A stretch of 64,000 nucleotides of DNA from an uncultured Eubacterium sp. GTDB taxonomy: Bacteria; Bacillota; Clostridia; Lachnospirales; Lachnospiraceae. This document shows, one piece after another, positions 40,159-49,556 of this stretch. Numbering within the stretch: position 1 is the first letter of the stretch; each line of letters begins with the position of its first letter. The stretch covers positions 1-64,000 of the forward strand of contig CAKRGX010000001.1 in assembly GCA_934338065.1 (NCBI GenBank). The letters run 5' to 3'. The notes under the pieces are model-generated. The model did not search any database. It was given only the letters and a program-made list of their open reading frames with translations, and was not told the origin of the DNA. Both the position numbers and the translations under genes were made by a program.

Positions 40159-40178
40159 GGGGCTGTCCCGGCAGCCCT
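40159..40178. terminator. Hairpin between apt and the tetR-type gene
   Basis: GGGCTG (40160-40165), loop TCCCGG, CAGCCC (40172-40177) give a stable stem shared by the convergent genes and touching the regulator stop codon. T-runs are weak (ATTTCTATTTA on the minus side), so termination is likely but unproven. Confidence 0.5.
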
Positions 40179-40737
40179 ATTCAAATAGTTTCGTACAAAA
40201 GTCAGCCATAAACTCTACACTTTCTTTCATCCCATCTTCGAACCAGTGAACCAGCACTGTCTGAAATGCACCTTGAAGTGCAAGCAGCTTATAGTGTTCA
40301 TCTGGTGACTTCACAGGGAAAATCGTTTCCAGGCAAAAAATCAATTCAACAAAGGAATTGTTTGATAGATTAGCCTGCAATAAAAGCCGAAAAGCTTCTT
40401 TCTCTTCCTGTATCTTTTGAAATGCATTGACAAAAAAATGATACAGCTCTTCTTTGCTATGAACTTTTTTCAAATTTTCCTCCAGCGCATGTGACACTGT
40501 ATTGCACAGTTCGCAGACAATGTCCTCTTTGGAAGAATAATTACGGTAAAAGGCGGAACGGGACACACCAGATCGTTTCACTAATTCGGTAATCGTAATT
40601 TTTTCGAATGGCTTCTCATTCATCAGGTAGATCAGTGCCGTTTGTAAACACTCTTTTGTTAAATGATTCGATTCCTCATTTGACATACGTAAGATGTCTC
40701 TTTTTTGTAGTTCTGTTTTCTTTTCTGATTCAGACAT
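40177..40737 (-). CDS. TetR/AcrR family regulator
   Basis: A 186-residue repressor-like protein. The helix-turn-helix is at about 40-70 (ITITELVKRSGVSRSAFYRNY). The C-terminal ligand domain is of the TetR_C type seen with DhaS-like members. ATG 40737 follows GGGGG by 5 bases. It is divergent from the CDP-alcohol transferase/PLD fusion, and palindromic TGTTACA sites cover both promoters. It probably represses itself and that gene; the inducer may be a lipid or membrane signal. Confidence 0.88.
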   Translation of the reverse strand: MSESEKKTELQKRDILRMSNEESNHLTKECLQTALIYLMNEKPFEKITITELVKRSGVSRSAFYRNYSSKEDIVCELCNTVSHALEENLKKVHSKEELYHFFVNAFQKIQEEKEAFRLLLQANLSNNSFVELIFCLETIFPVKSPDEHYKLLALQGAFQTVLVHWFEDGMKESVEFMADFCTKLFE

Positions 40738-40791
40738 TTTAACCCCCATTCCGCAGGCAGCAAAATAGTCTTGTACCGGATGACCCGACGC

Positions 40792-40820
40792 ATATTATTT
40801 ACATTATTGCGATGTTACAA
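40792..40820 (-). promoter_or_regulatory. Promoter of the tetR-type gene
   Basis: Minus-strand TTGTAA (40820-40815), 17-base spacer, TAATAT (40797-40792). The -35 overlaps a TGTAACA half-site (plus strand TGTTACA 40813-40819), consistent with autoregulation. Confidence 0.6.
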
Positions 40821-40854
40821 ATTCCTGCTTTTTGTTTTGTCCATGATATTTTTC

Positions 40855-40907
40855 TTGCTAATATTGGCCTTTGATGTTACACTTGTAACACCAATACAAC
40901 TGTAACA
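40855..40907 (+). promoter_or_regulatory. Promoter and TetR-type operator of the fusion gene
   Basis: TTGCTA (40855-40860), 17-base spacer, TACACT (40878-40883). The palindrome TGTTACA-CT-TGTAACA (40875-40890) covers the -10, and another TGTAACA lies at 40901-40907. A bound dimer here would block transcription. Confidence 0.65.
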
Positions 40908-40948
40908 CTATGGAATTAACATGTCAAAGAAAAATAAGGAGACAGTAT

Positions 40949-42925
40949 ATGAAAAATAAATATCAGGAATATTTAACAATTCCAAATTTAATGGGGTATT
41001 TCCGTATTTTCTTAATCCCTGTTTTTCTTTTTATCTTTTATCACGCAGATACAGATACCGGCTATATAGCAGCACTGATCATTCTGCTGCTTTCCTATCT
41101 GACCGATTTTCTGGATGGCAAGATTGCCCGGCGGTTTGATATGGTGACAGATTTTGGCAAAATGCTGGATCCTGTTGCTGACAAACTGACCCAGGGCGCC
41201 ATGGCGTTTGCTTTGATTTTCCGTTACCCTTCTATGCTGTGGATCTTTCTTATGTTTCTTGGCAAGGAGATCTATATGGGAATTTTGGGTCTATATATCA
41301 TCCGCAAAGGACATGCCGTCCAGGGAGCACAATGGTTTGGCAAAATATGTACCGGAATTCTAGATGTTGTATCCCTGCTTCTGTTGTTCTTTCCTAATAT
41401 GTCACTTCTTTGTGTCAACCTGCTGATCGCTCTTGTTTTCATTTCCATGGTAATCACATGGGCTATGTATATTGTTTTTCACTACCGGCTTCTTCACAAC
41501 AAGCCAATAAAAAAAATAGGACTGGGGAAAATTATGATAATTGTTGCATGTATTATTCTATATCTTTTGGTTGGAGGTCTCGTTCCTTATCTTTATCAGC
41601 CTTCTGTCAGCAAAGAGTACAAGGAAAAAGCAGCTCAGACAGAGTATTTCTCGGACAATGTTTCTGACGAACGCGCTGTAATCCTGGAGGAAAATGAGAC
41701 GGCACTGGAAGAACGCATCCGAATGATTTCACGGGCAAATAACAACATTATCTTATCTACTTTTGATTTTCATTCGGATGATTCCGGAAAAAAGATGATT
41801 GCCGCTTTATTACAGGCTGCGGAACGGGGAGTCCATGTTAAACTCCTTGTAGATGGTTTTAATGCATCCCTCAACATGGAAAGCAATCCTTTCTTTTATG
41901 CCCTGGCGGCAGAAGAAAATGTAACGATCAAAGTATATAATAGCGTGCATCTACTCACGCCATGGAAAGGAATCAGCCGTATGCATGATAAATATCTCGT
42001 CGTTGATGATTCCCTCTATATTTTGGGTGGACGTAATACATTCGATTATTTTCTTGGAAACGGACAGAATGGATATAAGAATTACGACCGTGACGTTTTA
42101 GTCTATCATAAGGGAAACAGAGAAGGTTCCATTCATCAGCTTAAAAACTATTTTTCATCCATCTGGGAACAGAATTGTTGTTCCACATGGCATAATGGAA
42201 CATGGCACCGTTACATTCCGGGGATCTCCCATGCCAGAGATACGCTGCACACATTATATAATGACATGAAACAAAGCCATCCTAACTGGTTTGCAGTGAA
42301 AGATTACGAAAGCGGCACAGTACCTGTCAATAAGATCACCCTGCTTTCCAATCCGACCAGTCTGTATTCGAAAGAACCACGGGTGTTTTATTCTCTGGCA
42401 CATCTTATGTCACAGGCAAAAAAAGAGGTGTGCATCCACACTCCCTATGTAATCTGTAATGACTGGATGTATGATAATTTTAAAAATATCTGTGACAAGG
42501 GAATTCATGTAACTATGATGACAAATTCCTCTGCCAACAACGGAAATCCTTTCGGTGCTGTTGATTATGCCTTACATAAGCACAAGATTTTAAAAACAGG
42601 TATACAGATGCTGGAATATAACGGTGATCACTCCTATCATGCAAAAAGCCTGACGATTGATGACGAACTGGCAGTCATCGGCTCTTTTAACATGGATATG
42701 AAAAGCGTCTATCAGGATACCGAACTAATGCTGGTAATTCAAAGTGAAGAATTAACGAAACAACTCAAAGATAATCTGAAGCAGTACCAGACGCAGGCGG
42801 TTCCCGGTAAGCTTGTTGATAATGAAATAAAGAATTTGTTAACCGATGAAACCGTCTCCTGTTCCACCCGGTTGCAACGTTTTGTCATAAAAATCCTGAA
42901 CCCGTGCCTGCGTTTTCTATTCTAA
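40949..42925 (+). CDS. CDP-alcohol phosphatidyltransferase / phospholipase D-type cardiolipin synthase fusion
   Basis: A 658-residue membrane protein joining two phospholipid enzymes. Residues 1-185 are a CDP-alcohol phosphatidyltransferase (PgsA-like), with a complete D56-G57, A60-R61, G70, D74, D78 motif and several membrane helices. A linker helix at about 193-215 follows. Residues 240-620 are a two-lobed PLD domain with HDKYLVVD (H346, K348, D353) and HAKSLTID (H564, K566, D571). It could make phosphatidylglycerol phosphate and condense lipids to cardiolipin, though PGP still needs a phosphatase. ATG 40949 has AAGGAGA upstream. Both active sites look intact. Confidence 0.88.
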   Translation: MKNKYQEYLTIPNLMGYFRIFLIPVFLFIFYHADTDTGYIAALIILLLSYLTDFLDGKIARRFDMVTDFGKMLDPVADKLTQGAMAFALIFRYPSMLWIFLMFLGKEIYMGILGLYIIRKGHAVQGAQWFGKICTGILDVVSLLLLFFPNMSLLCVNLLIALVFISMVITWAMYIVFHYRLLHNKPIKKIGLGKIMIIVACIILYLLVGGLVPYLYQPSVSKEYKEKAAQTEYFSDNVSDERAVILEENETALEERIRMISRANNNIILSTFDFHSDDSGKKMIAALLQAAERGVHVKLLVDGFNASLNMESNPFFYALAAEENVTIKVYNSVHLLTPWKGISRMHDKYLVVDDSLYILGGRNTFDYFLGNGQNGYKNYDRDVLVYHKGNREGSIHQLKNYFSSIWEQNCCSTWHNGTWHRYIPGISHARDTLHTLYNDMKQSHPNWFAVKDYESGTVPVNKITLLSNPTSLYSKEPRVFYSLAHLMSQAKKEVCIHTPYVICNDWMYDNFKNICDKGIHVTMMTNSSANNGNPFGAVDYALHKHKILKTGIQMLEYNGDHSYHAKSLTIDDELAVIGSFNMDMKSVYQDTELMLVIQSEELTKQLKDNLKQYQTQAVPGKLVDNEIKNLLTDETVSCSTRLQRFVIKILNPCLRFLF

Positions 42926-42926
42926 T

Positions 42927-43748
42927 TCAAATTCCTATGATACGTTCAAAGTTTTTATGAAAGATGAGTTCCTTTTCCTCCTCTGTCAGAAAGGTATTAC
43001 GGAGCCATTCAACGGCTTCTTTCTGGTCACTCCACGGGCTGTCCGTTCCAAACAGAACACGTTCTGTCCCTATAGTCCGTACAAGTTCCACAAATCTATC
43101 TGCCGATAACATTCCCTGCACACCCTCAATGTAATCCTCTGAAAAGGCAGTATCAAAATAAACCGGAAGCTCCATTAATTGTTTCTCAACCTCGTCCCAT
43201 AACCGCCATCCTCCCATATGTGCCAGAATCAGCCGGTCGGAACCGGTTTCTTTGACTACTTCAACAATATGCTCCGGACGACAGTGGATTGGCGTTGGAA
43301 GACCAATATCCTCTCCGGCATGAACCATAACATAAAGACCAAGTTCAGTCGCCTCCGTCACGATTCTCTTATACGAAATATCATTAAAAAAAGTGTCCTG
43401 ATAGTCCGGATGGAGCTTTATTCCCTTTAACCCTAAAGACTTTACCTTCCGCAGAACCGCTTTATGATCAGATGTTTGTGGATGTATGCCTCCAAACGAA
43501 AGAAGTCCGGTCTGTGAAGATTCCGCATTAGTCTGTCCGGCTTCCTCATTAATTTTATCTACCTGCCTGGCTGATGTGGCAACTGGCAATAAAAGGGAAT
43601 AGTCCACTCCCGCCTCTTTCATCGAGGCAAGGAGTCCATCCCGCATACCATTTGTCTGTGCTGGAATATGCGAACAGGCTTCTAGCTTTGCTACCGCCTT
43701 TTTAGCAATTTTTTCAGGATAAATATGCGTATGCACATCTATTATCAT
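42927..43748 (-). CDS. Amidohydrolase family (TIM-barrel metal-dependent hydrolase)
   Basis: A 273-residue amidohydrolase_2-type protein. Metal ligands are visible: IDVHTHIYP (HxH), KLHPDYQ, MVHAGED, LAHMGG and GTDSPW with the final Asp. Family members act as decarboxylases or hydrolases on small aromatic or uracil-like compounds. It lies 14 bases after iorB, so a link to aromatic amino-acid breakdown is possible but not shown. ATG 43748 with GGAG is preferred over the frame opening at 43760. Confidence 0.82.
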   Translation of the reverse strand: MIIDVHTHIYPEKIAKKAVAKLEACSHIPAQTNGMRDGLLASMKEAGVDYSLLLPVATSARQVDKINEEAGQTNAESSQTGLLSFGGIHPQTSDHKAVLRKVKSLGLKGIKLHPDYQDTFFNDISYKRIVTEATELGLYVMVHAGEDIGLPTPIHCRPEHIVEVVKETGSDRLILAHMGGWRLWDEVEKQLMELPVYFDTAFSEDYIEGVQGMLSADRFVELVRTIGTERVLFGTDSPWSDQKEAVEWLRNTFLTEEEKELIFHKNFERIIGI

Positions 43749-43762
43749 GTCTATCTCCATTT

Positions 43763-44332
43763 CTAACTTTCGTATCCAACAAGAAATCCTTTCTGGTTAA
43801 TCTCGATTGTCTTAGGTGGCACCGTATTAGCAATCACCTCTAACCACTGTTCCTTGTCAAAATCCATGCTCTTTGCAGCGACACCGATAATAATCGTATT
43901 AAATACTCTTGCATTTCCCAGTTTCTTCGCCTCTGCCATCGCATCAATGGATACAACGTTATGCTTTTCTCTCAGTGTATCCAATATTCCCTGTGGATAT
44001 TCTGCCGCACCAGTGACAACGGTCATCGGATCCATTCTCTGGTCATTGACGATCATAACACCGTCTTTCTTTAAAAAATGTGCATAACGCATTGCTTCTA
44101 ATTTTTCAAATGCAATTAGGACATCTGCCTGTCCCTCTTCAACAATTGGTTCATATACTTTATCACCATAGCGCACAAAAGTCACAACACTTCCGCCCCG
44201 CTGAGCCATACCATGAACTTCACTCAGCTTTACATCATATCCTGCTGCCTGAATGATGCCACCAAGCACACGGCTTGTTAGAAGCGTTCCCTGACCGCCG
44301 ACACCGACTATCATAATATTTTTTGTTTCCAT
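43763..44332 (-). CDS. iorB: Indolepyruvate:ferredoxin oxidoreductase, beta subunit
   Basis: A 189-residue gamma-type 2-oxoacid oxidoreductase domain with NIMIVGVGGQGTLLTSRVLG and SEVHGMAQRGGSV, typical of IorB. It pairs with IorA to oxidise aryl pyruvates to aryl-acetyl-CoA and reduced ferredoxin. GGAGG lies before ATG 44332. Confidence 0.92.
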   Translation of the reverse strand: METKNIMIVGVGGQGTLLTSRVLGGIIQAAGYDVKLSEVHGMAQRGGSVVTFVRYGDKVYEPIVEEGQADVLIAFEKLEAMRYAHFLKKDGVMIVNDQRMDPMTVVTGAAEYPQGILDTLREKHNVVSIDAMAEAKKLGNARVFNTIIIGVAAKSMDFDKEQWLEVIANTVPPKTIEINQKGFLVGYES

Positions 44333-44359
44333 TTCTTCTTCCTCCATTTATCCACTGCC

Positions 44360-46099
44360 CTAGCGAGCCACACAATCAATTGCATCAAATTTACAAAGCT
44401 GCTTACAGAGTCCGCATCCGTTACACATTGTTTCATCAATCGCAATGGTTCCATCCTCGTTCTTTGTAAGCGCCGGGCATCCCGGTTTCAGACACATACC
44501 GCATTTCTTACATTTATCAGAAATTGGTACACACTTATTTGGGAAAGATACTCCCTTAAGAAGAGCACATGGAGCACAGGCAATAATTACAGATACCTCA
44601 TCTTTTGCCACTTCTTCTTTAATCGTTTTCTCCAGCTTACCGATATCAAAAACATCCACTTCAACAACATTTTTAACACCTATGGATTTACATAAATGGT
44701 AAATGCTGATTGCCGGCACTTCTTCACCCTTCAATGTTTTACCTGTGGCAGCATGATCCTGGTGTCCAGTCATACCGGTTGTGGAATTATCCATAATAAT
44801 AACGGTTCCGGTTCCCTGATTATATACCATATTCATCAGTGAATTGACACCTGTGTGCATAAAGGTAGAATCCCCAATCACAGCAACCCAGTTTTTGATA
44901 TAGTCTTTCCCATGTGCTTTTTCCATTCCGTGTAAAGTAGAAATGCTGGCTCCCATACAAACCGTTGTGTCAATAACATTTAATGGTGGAACAGCACCCA
45001 GTGTATAACAGCCAATGTCACCGGCTGCATGTAACTTTAATTTATTCAGTACAGAAAAAGTACTGCGGTGAGGACAACCCGGACATAGAATTGGCGGACG
45101 GGCCGGAAGATTTGCGTATGGCTCTGCTTCAACCTTTTCCCCAAGCACCTTCTCACGCAGAAGATTCGCACTGTACTCACCCTGGCGGGTAAAGAGATCT
45201 TTTCCTATACATTCAATCCCCCATGCTTTTACCTGTTCTTCAATCACTGGTTCCAGTTCTTCGAAAATATATAATTTATCTACTTTAGAAGCAAACTCTT
45301 CAATCAATTTCTTTGGCAGCGGATGTACCATACCAAGCTTCAAAACAGAAGCATTCGGAAATACCTCCTTTACATACTGATATGGGATACCACTTGTGAT
45401 AAACCCAATGGAGGTGTCATTATATTCTGCACGGTTAATAGAGAATTCACATCCATCTTCCATCAGGCGATTCATGCGATCCTCTACATGAAGATGACGT
45501 TTGATCGCATTTCCCGGCATCATAACGTTTTTACCCGGATTTCTCTCATATGGTTTGTCTTCCGGCACCACACGCTCTTCTAATGTTACCGGTCCCTGTG
45601 AATGAGCCAGTCTTGTTGTAGTTCGAAGAATAACCGGTGTATCATAGGTTTCACTGATCCGGAAGGCTTCCTTTACATAATCTTTTGCTTCCTGGCTGTC
45701 CGAAGGCTCAAGTACCGGTACCAGAGCAGCACGGGCAACACAACGGGTATCCTGCTCGTTCTGTGAACTATAGAGTCCCGGATCATCTGCCACTACCACC
45801 ATCAGACCACCATGAGCACCTATATAGGATACCGTATATAACGGATCACTCGCAACATTTAATCCTACATGCTTCATCGATGCCATTGCTCTGACTCCGC
45901 TTATGGATGCACCGATCGCCACTTCGGTTGCGACTTTTTCATTTGGTGACCATTCACAATAAATCTCATTATATTTTACAATATTCTCGCTGATCTCCGT
46001 ACTCGGTGTACCCGGATAAGCAGCCGATACTTTCACTCCTGCTTCATATGCTCCACGGGCAATCGCCTCATTTCCCAGCATAATCTTTTGTTCTGCCAT
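44360..46099 (-). CDS. iorA: Indolepyruvate:ferredoxin oxidoreductase, alpha subunit
   Basis: A 579-residue thiamine-diphosphate enzyme. The N-terminal pyrimidine-binding domain (GNEAIARGAYEAGVKVSAAY) is followed by a TPP domain with CPGCPHRS and GDIGCYTLG. Two C-terminal 4Fe-4S motifs close it (CKKCGMCLKPGC and CNGCGLCKQLC). Complete length. Reduced ferredoxin could feed the hydrogenase encoded elsewhere in the window. Confidence 0.95.
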   Translation of the reverse strand: MAEQKIMLGNEAIARGAYEAGVKVSAAYPGTPSTEISENIVKYNEIYCEWSPNEKVATEVAIGASISGVRAMASMKHVGLNVASDPLYTVSYIGAHGGLMVVVADDPGLYSSQNEQDTRCVARAALVPVLEPSDSQEAKDYVKEAFRISETYDTPVILRTTTRLAHSQGPVTLEERVVPEDKPYERNPGKNVMMPGNAIKRHLHVEDRMNRLMEDGCEFSINRAEYNDTSIGFITSGIPYQYVKEVFPNASVLKLGMVHPLPKKLIEEFASKVDKLYIFEELEPVIEEQVKAWGIECIGKDLFTRQGEYSANLLREKVLGEKVEAEPYANLPARPPILCPGCPHRSTFSVLNKLKLHAAGDIGCYTLGAVPPLNVIDTTVCMGASISTLHGMEKAHGKDYIKNWVAVIGDSTFMHTGVNSLMNMVYNQGTGTVIIMDNSTTGMTGHQDHAATGKTLKGEEVPAISIYHLCKSIGVKNVVEVDVFDIGKLEKTIKEEVAKDEVSVIIACAPCALLKGVSFPNKCVPISDKCKKCGMCLKPGCPALTKNEDGTIAIDETMCNGCGLCKQLCKFDAIDCVAR

Positions 46100-46210
46100 G
46101 TTATCTCCATCCTCCTAAACTTTATCATTTTAACTTTCCGTTAAACCTTAATAATCATATTTTATCACAAATTTATAAGAAAGGGAATTTTTTTTCGCTA
46201 AATAACCAGG

Positions 46211-47134
46211 CTAGTGTTTCAAATAAACATTTTTCTGATTATTGCCTAAATTTTCAATCTGTAAGACACGTATACTCTGCACCAGTTTCTGGAATGTCGC
46301 ATACCCTAATTTTTTTACCTTGAAATTTGGATAGTGATCATGTACGGTCTGTGCCAGCTGGCTGATTGCAATACCTGTTACACCTGCCTGTTTGACCGTT
46401 CTGATCATCAGGTCTTCAATTTCCCTGGCATCACTTTTCAGTATAACATTAACGGTAGTGTGGTTACGCCGCAGTTCAAAGTTGTCAAGATCCTCGATAA
46501 AACGTGACAGGGAACTATATCCGTAGTTTCTGACATCAAAATCCGAATATTTTTTAACCAAAGCACTTCCTATTTCTCCTAAGCCGGTATCTTTTCCATT
46601 ATTTTCATTCGTTGTAATAATTTCCAGGATTGCATCCGCAAGCTTCTTCTTGGAAACTACATTTTTCTTTACTTTCTTTTCGGTATCTTTTTCATTATCT
46701 GCCTCGCTGAGAAGTTCAATATTCGTGAATACGGAGCAGGCTCCGCGGAAACTTTTTGGTGTTTTACTCTCCCCCATTCCGATCACTTCCATTCCGGATT
46801 CACGCAGGCGGCTTGCCAGACGGGTGAAATCACCATCTGATGAAACGATACAAAAACCCTCTACATTTCCTGCGTATAATATATCCATCGCATCAATGAT
46901 TAAAGCTGAGTCCGTAGCATTTTTCCCCGTCGTATTACGAAACTGCTGAATGGGCGTGATCGACCGCTCCGCCAATTCACTTTTCCATTTGCTCATATGA
47001 TAATCCGTAAAATCTCCATAAATACGTCGATAGGTTGCTACACCATGACGCGTCATTTCATCCAGGATGCAGTCAATGTATTTTGCTGATATATTATCTG
47101 AGTCAATCAGCAAAGCAAAACGTTTGTCACTCAT
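46211..47134 (-). CDS. NYN-domain RNase-like protein with two LOTUS/OST-HTH domains
   Basis: A 307-residue protein. Residues 1-145 are a NYN (PIN-like) domain with conserved aspartates in LLIDSDNIS, TDSALIIDAMD and SSDGDFTRL. Two OST-HTH/LOTUS-like modules follow (about 160-232 and 236-305), each with a (S/K)YGYSSLSRFIEDL or LGYATFQKLVQSI helix. The pairing suggests an RNA-binding endonuclease. It is a single gene with a GGGGAG ribosome site, and its target is unknown. Confidence 0.85.
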   Translation of the reverse strand: MSDKRFALLIDSDNISAKYIDCILDEMTRHGVATYRRIYGDFTDYHMSKWKSELAERSITPIQQFRNTTGKNATDSALIIDAMDILYAGNVEGFCIVSSDGDFTRLASRLRESGMEVIGMGESKTPKSFRGACSVFTNIELLSEADNEKDTEKKVKKNVVSKKKLADAILEIITTNENNGKDTGLGEIGSALVKKYSDFDVRNYGYSSLSRFIEDLDNFELRRNHTTVNVILKSDAREIEDLMIRTVKQAGVTGIAISQLAQTVHDHYPNFKVKKLGYATFQKLVQSIRVLQIENLGNNQKNVYLKH

Positions 47135-47170
47135 GTTCTCTCCCCTTTGTACTCTTATTTACACTCTATA

Positions 47171-47204
47171 ATGCCAGGATCAAAATACCCTCTGACCCTG
47201 GCAT
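47171..47204. terminator. Possible terminator hairpin after phoU
   Basis: ATGCCAGGATCA (47171-47182) pairs with TGACCCTGGCAT (47193-47204) with one mismatch, about 60 bases after phoU. No long T-run follows, so confidence is moderate. Confidence 0.5.
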
Positions 47205-47266
47205 CATTTATAATCTTTATTATAAGGATAACATTTGTGACGTTTTCTTTCAACAGAAAACAGGCT

Positions 47267-47908
47267 TTATTTATGAATACCTGTGATAGAAAAAATAACC
47301 CACTCTGCAATATTGCATGCGTGATCGCCAATTCGCTCAAAGTATTTTGCAATCATCAAAAGGTCAGTGGCAGGTTCTCCCTCATCTGGACAGGTATGAA
47401 TAATATCGATAACATCCTTACGTGCTTTAAGAAAAAGTTCATCTACCACATCATCATGTCCGATTACCTCTTCTGCCTTTTCTTTATCTTTTTCTACGTA
47501 GGCTTCTATACTACGTACCACCATATAAGTTGTTTCTGTTGCCATCTTTTTAATATGCTCCAGATTTTTCTTGTAATCTGACTGACACAAGTGTATCGTT
47601 ACCTCTGAGATATCGGCCGCCTGATCACCGATGCGTTCCATATCCGTGATCATCTTCAACGCTGCTGAAATAACACGCAGATCTCTTGCCACCGGCTGCT
47701 GTTGTAAAAGAAGGCGAAAACAGATATTTTCTATCTCACGTTCCCACTCGTTGATTTCCTCATCATATTCAATTGTTTTTTTTGCCTTTTCTTTATCACG
47801 TTGATTCAAGGCCCCGATTGCCATTTCAATTGCCTGTTCGATCTTATGCCCCATTTCAATCAGGTCACCATTTAACTCTGCCAATTGTCGATCAAATCGA
47901 TTTCTCAT
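47267..47908 (-). CDS. phoU: Phosphate transport regulator PhoU
   Basis: A 213-residue all-helical two-repeat protein that tunes PstSCAB and phosphate signalling. [20 protein letters not shown] and the metal-binding EYDEEINEWE and MERIGDQAADI and FERIGDHACNI repeats are clear. Its ATG shares a base with the pstB stop (TAATG). Confidence 0.95.
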   Translation of the reverse strand: MRNRFDRQLAELNGDLIEMGHKIEQAIEMAIGALNQRDKEKAKKTIEYDEEINEWEREIENICFRLLLQQQPVARDLRVISAALKMITDMERIGDQAADISEVTIHLCQSDYKKNLEHIKKMATETTYMVVRSIEAYVEKDKEKAEEVIGHDDVVDELFLKARKDVIDIIHTCPDEGEPATDLLMIAKYFERIGDHACNIAEWVIFSITGIHK

Positions 47909-48666
47909 TATCCAAACCTCCCTGTTATATAATCCTCCGTCCTTTTATCCGACGGCATTGAAAACAGTTTCTCTGTACGATCCATCTCAATCACTTCACC
48001 TAGCAGGAAAAATACCGTGCGGTCGGAAACACGTGTCGCCTGCTGCATGTTATGCGTAACCATAACAATCGTGTATTTTTCCTTTAATTCAAGAACAAGG
48101 TCTTCAATCTTTGAAGTGGAAATCGGGTCTAGCGCACTTGTTGGTTCGTCCATCAGAATAACCTCCGGTTCAACGGCAAGCGCTCTGGCAATACAAAGGC
48201 GCTGCTGCTGACCGCCAGATAGTCCCAAGGCACTTTTTTTAAGACGATCCTTCAGTTCATCCCAAATTGCCGCCTGTCGTAACGAACGTTCCACAATCTC
48301 ATCCAACTTAGCTTTAGCATGAATGCCATGTGTACGCGGCCCATAAGCAATATTGTCATAAATGCTCATGGGAAACGGATTGGGATTCTGAAATACCATA
48401 CCCACCCGTTTACGTAATTGATTTACATCTATGTCACCATAAATATCTTCACCATCTAATTTTACGGATCCTGTTATCTTGCACCCTTCCACCAGATCAT
48501 TCATGCGGTTTAATGATTTTATAAATGTTGACTTTCCACAACCGGATGGTCCGATAAATGCGGTAATTTCATTTGCCGGAATTTCCATCTTGATATCCTT
48601 CAAAGCATGAAAGGTTCCATAGTGCAAGTTCATATTTTCAACACTGAATTTGCTTTTCATCTGCAT
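47908..48666 (-). CDS. pstB: Phosphate ABC transporter ATPase
   Basis: A 252-residue ABC ATPase: Walker [11 protein letters not shown]-loop FQNPNPFP, signature LSGGQQQR, Walker [13 protein letters not shown]. The frame reaches back to ATG 48681, which overlaps the pstA stop as TAATG. ATG 48666 (or 48660, MKSKFSV) has the better ribosome site, so the true start is uncertain by up to seven residues. Confidence 0.94.
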   Translation of the reverse strand: MQMKSKFSVENMNLHYGTFHALKDIKMEIPANEITAFIGPSGCGKSTFIKSLNRMNDLVEGCKITGSVKLDGEDIYGDIDVNQLRKRVGMVFQNPNPFPMSIYDNIAYGPRTHGIHAKAKLDEIVERSLRQAAIWDELKDRLKKSALGLSGGQQQRLCIARALAVEPEVILMDEPTSALDPISTSKIEDLVLELKEKYTIVMVTHNMQQATRVSDRTVFFLLGEVIEMDRTEKLFSMPSDKRTEDYITGRFG

Positions 48667-48680
48667 CTTTCCTTTCTCCA

Positions 48681-49556
48681 TTAATTACCGTTCTTGTCTT
48701 TGCCAATCTTTCCTGCTATTGAATTTGACAGCATATTGATCGCAATTACAAGGACAAGCAATATCACTGCTGTTGCATAGGACTCATTGGTATGAAGTCC
48801 TTCCTTTGACAGGTTATACATATGTACCGACAAGGTACGTGTAGAACTAAAAATACTATTTGGCACTTTAGCAATTGTTCCTGCTGTATAGATTAATGCT
48901 GCTGTCTCACCAACGATACGCCCTGTAGCCAGGATCACACCAGATAAAATACCCGGAACCGCACTTGGCAGAACCACCCGGAATACCGTTCTGAGCTTCC
49001 CGGCTCCCAATCCGAAACTTCCCTCCCGGTAGGAATCTGGCACAGCCATCAATGCTTCCTCTGTTGTTCTCATAATGACCGGAAGAACCATGATCGCTAA
49101 TGTCATCGCTCCCGATAACAGAGAAAAGCCCCATTTGCAATAACCCACAAAGAACAACATACCGAACAGACCATAAACAATAGACGGAATACCCGTTAAC
49201 GTTTCTGCCGTGATCCGCACCACACGCACCAGTTTGTTTTCCTTTCCTGCATACTCAACCAGATAAATTGCTGCAAAAACGCCCAGAGGTACTGCAATAA
49301 GCAGCGTCAGTGCCGTCATTAATACTGTATTAATGATTGATGGAAGCATGGATACATTATCCGATGTGTATGTCCAGGCAAACAGATCCGGAGTCAGGTG
49401 CGGCACACCTTTTACGAGGATATAGGCAACCAGAAAACCTAATAAGAGAATTATTATTCCTGCTGCCACAAAAGTTAAGATCAATACCACCAGGGAACCC
49501 GGGTATCTTGTTAACGTCTTTAATTTCTGTCTTGTTTTGACTTGATTAATTCCCAT
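48681..49556 (-). CDS. pstA: Phosphate ABC transporter permease PstA
   Basis: A 291-residue membrane permease with six helices and the coupling-loop motif [21 protein letters not shown]. It overlaps pstC by TAATG. Confidence 0.95.
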   Translation of the reverse strand: MGINQVKTRQKLKTLTRYPGSLVVLILTFVAAGIIILLLGFLVAYILVKGVPHLTPDLFAWTYTSDNVSMLPSIINTVLMTALTLLIAVPLGVFAAIYLVEYAGKENKLVRVVRITAETLTGIPSIVYGLFGMLFFVGYCKWGFSLLSGAMTLAIMVLPVIMRTTEEALMAVPDSYREGSFGLGAGKLRTVFRVVLPSAVPGILSGVILATGRIVGETAALIYTAGTIAKVPNSIFSSTRTLSVHMYNLSKEGLHTNESYATAVILLVLVIAINMLSNSIAGKIGKDKNGN

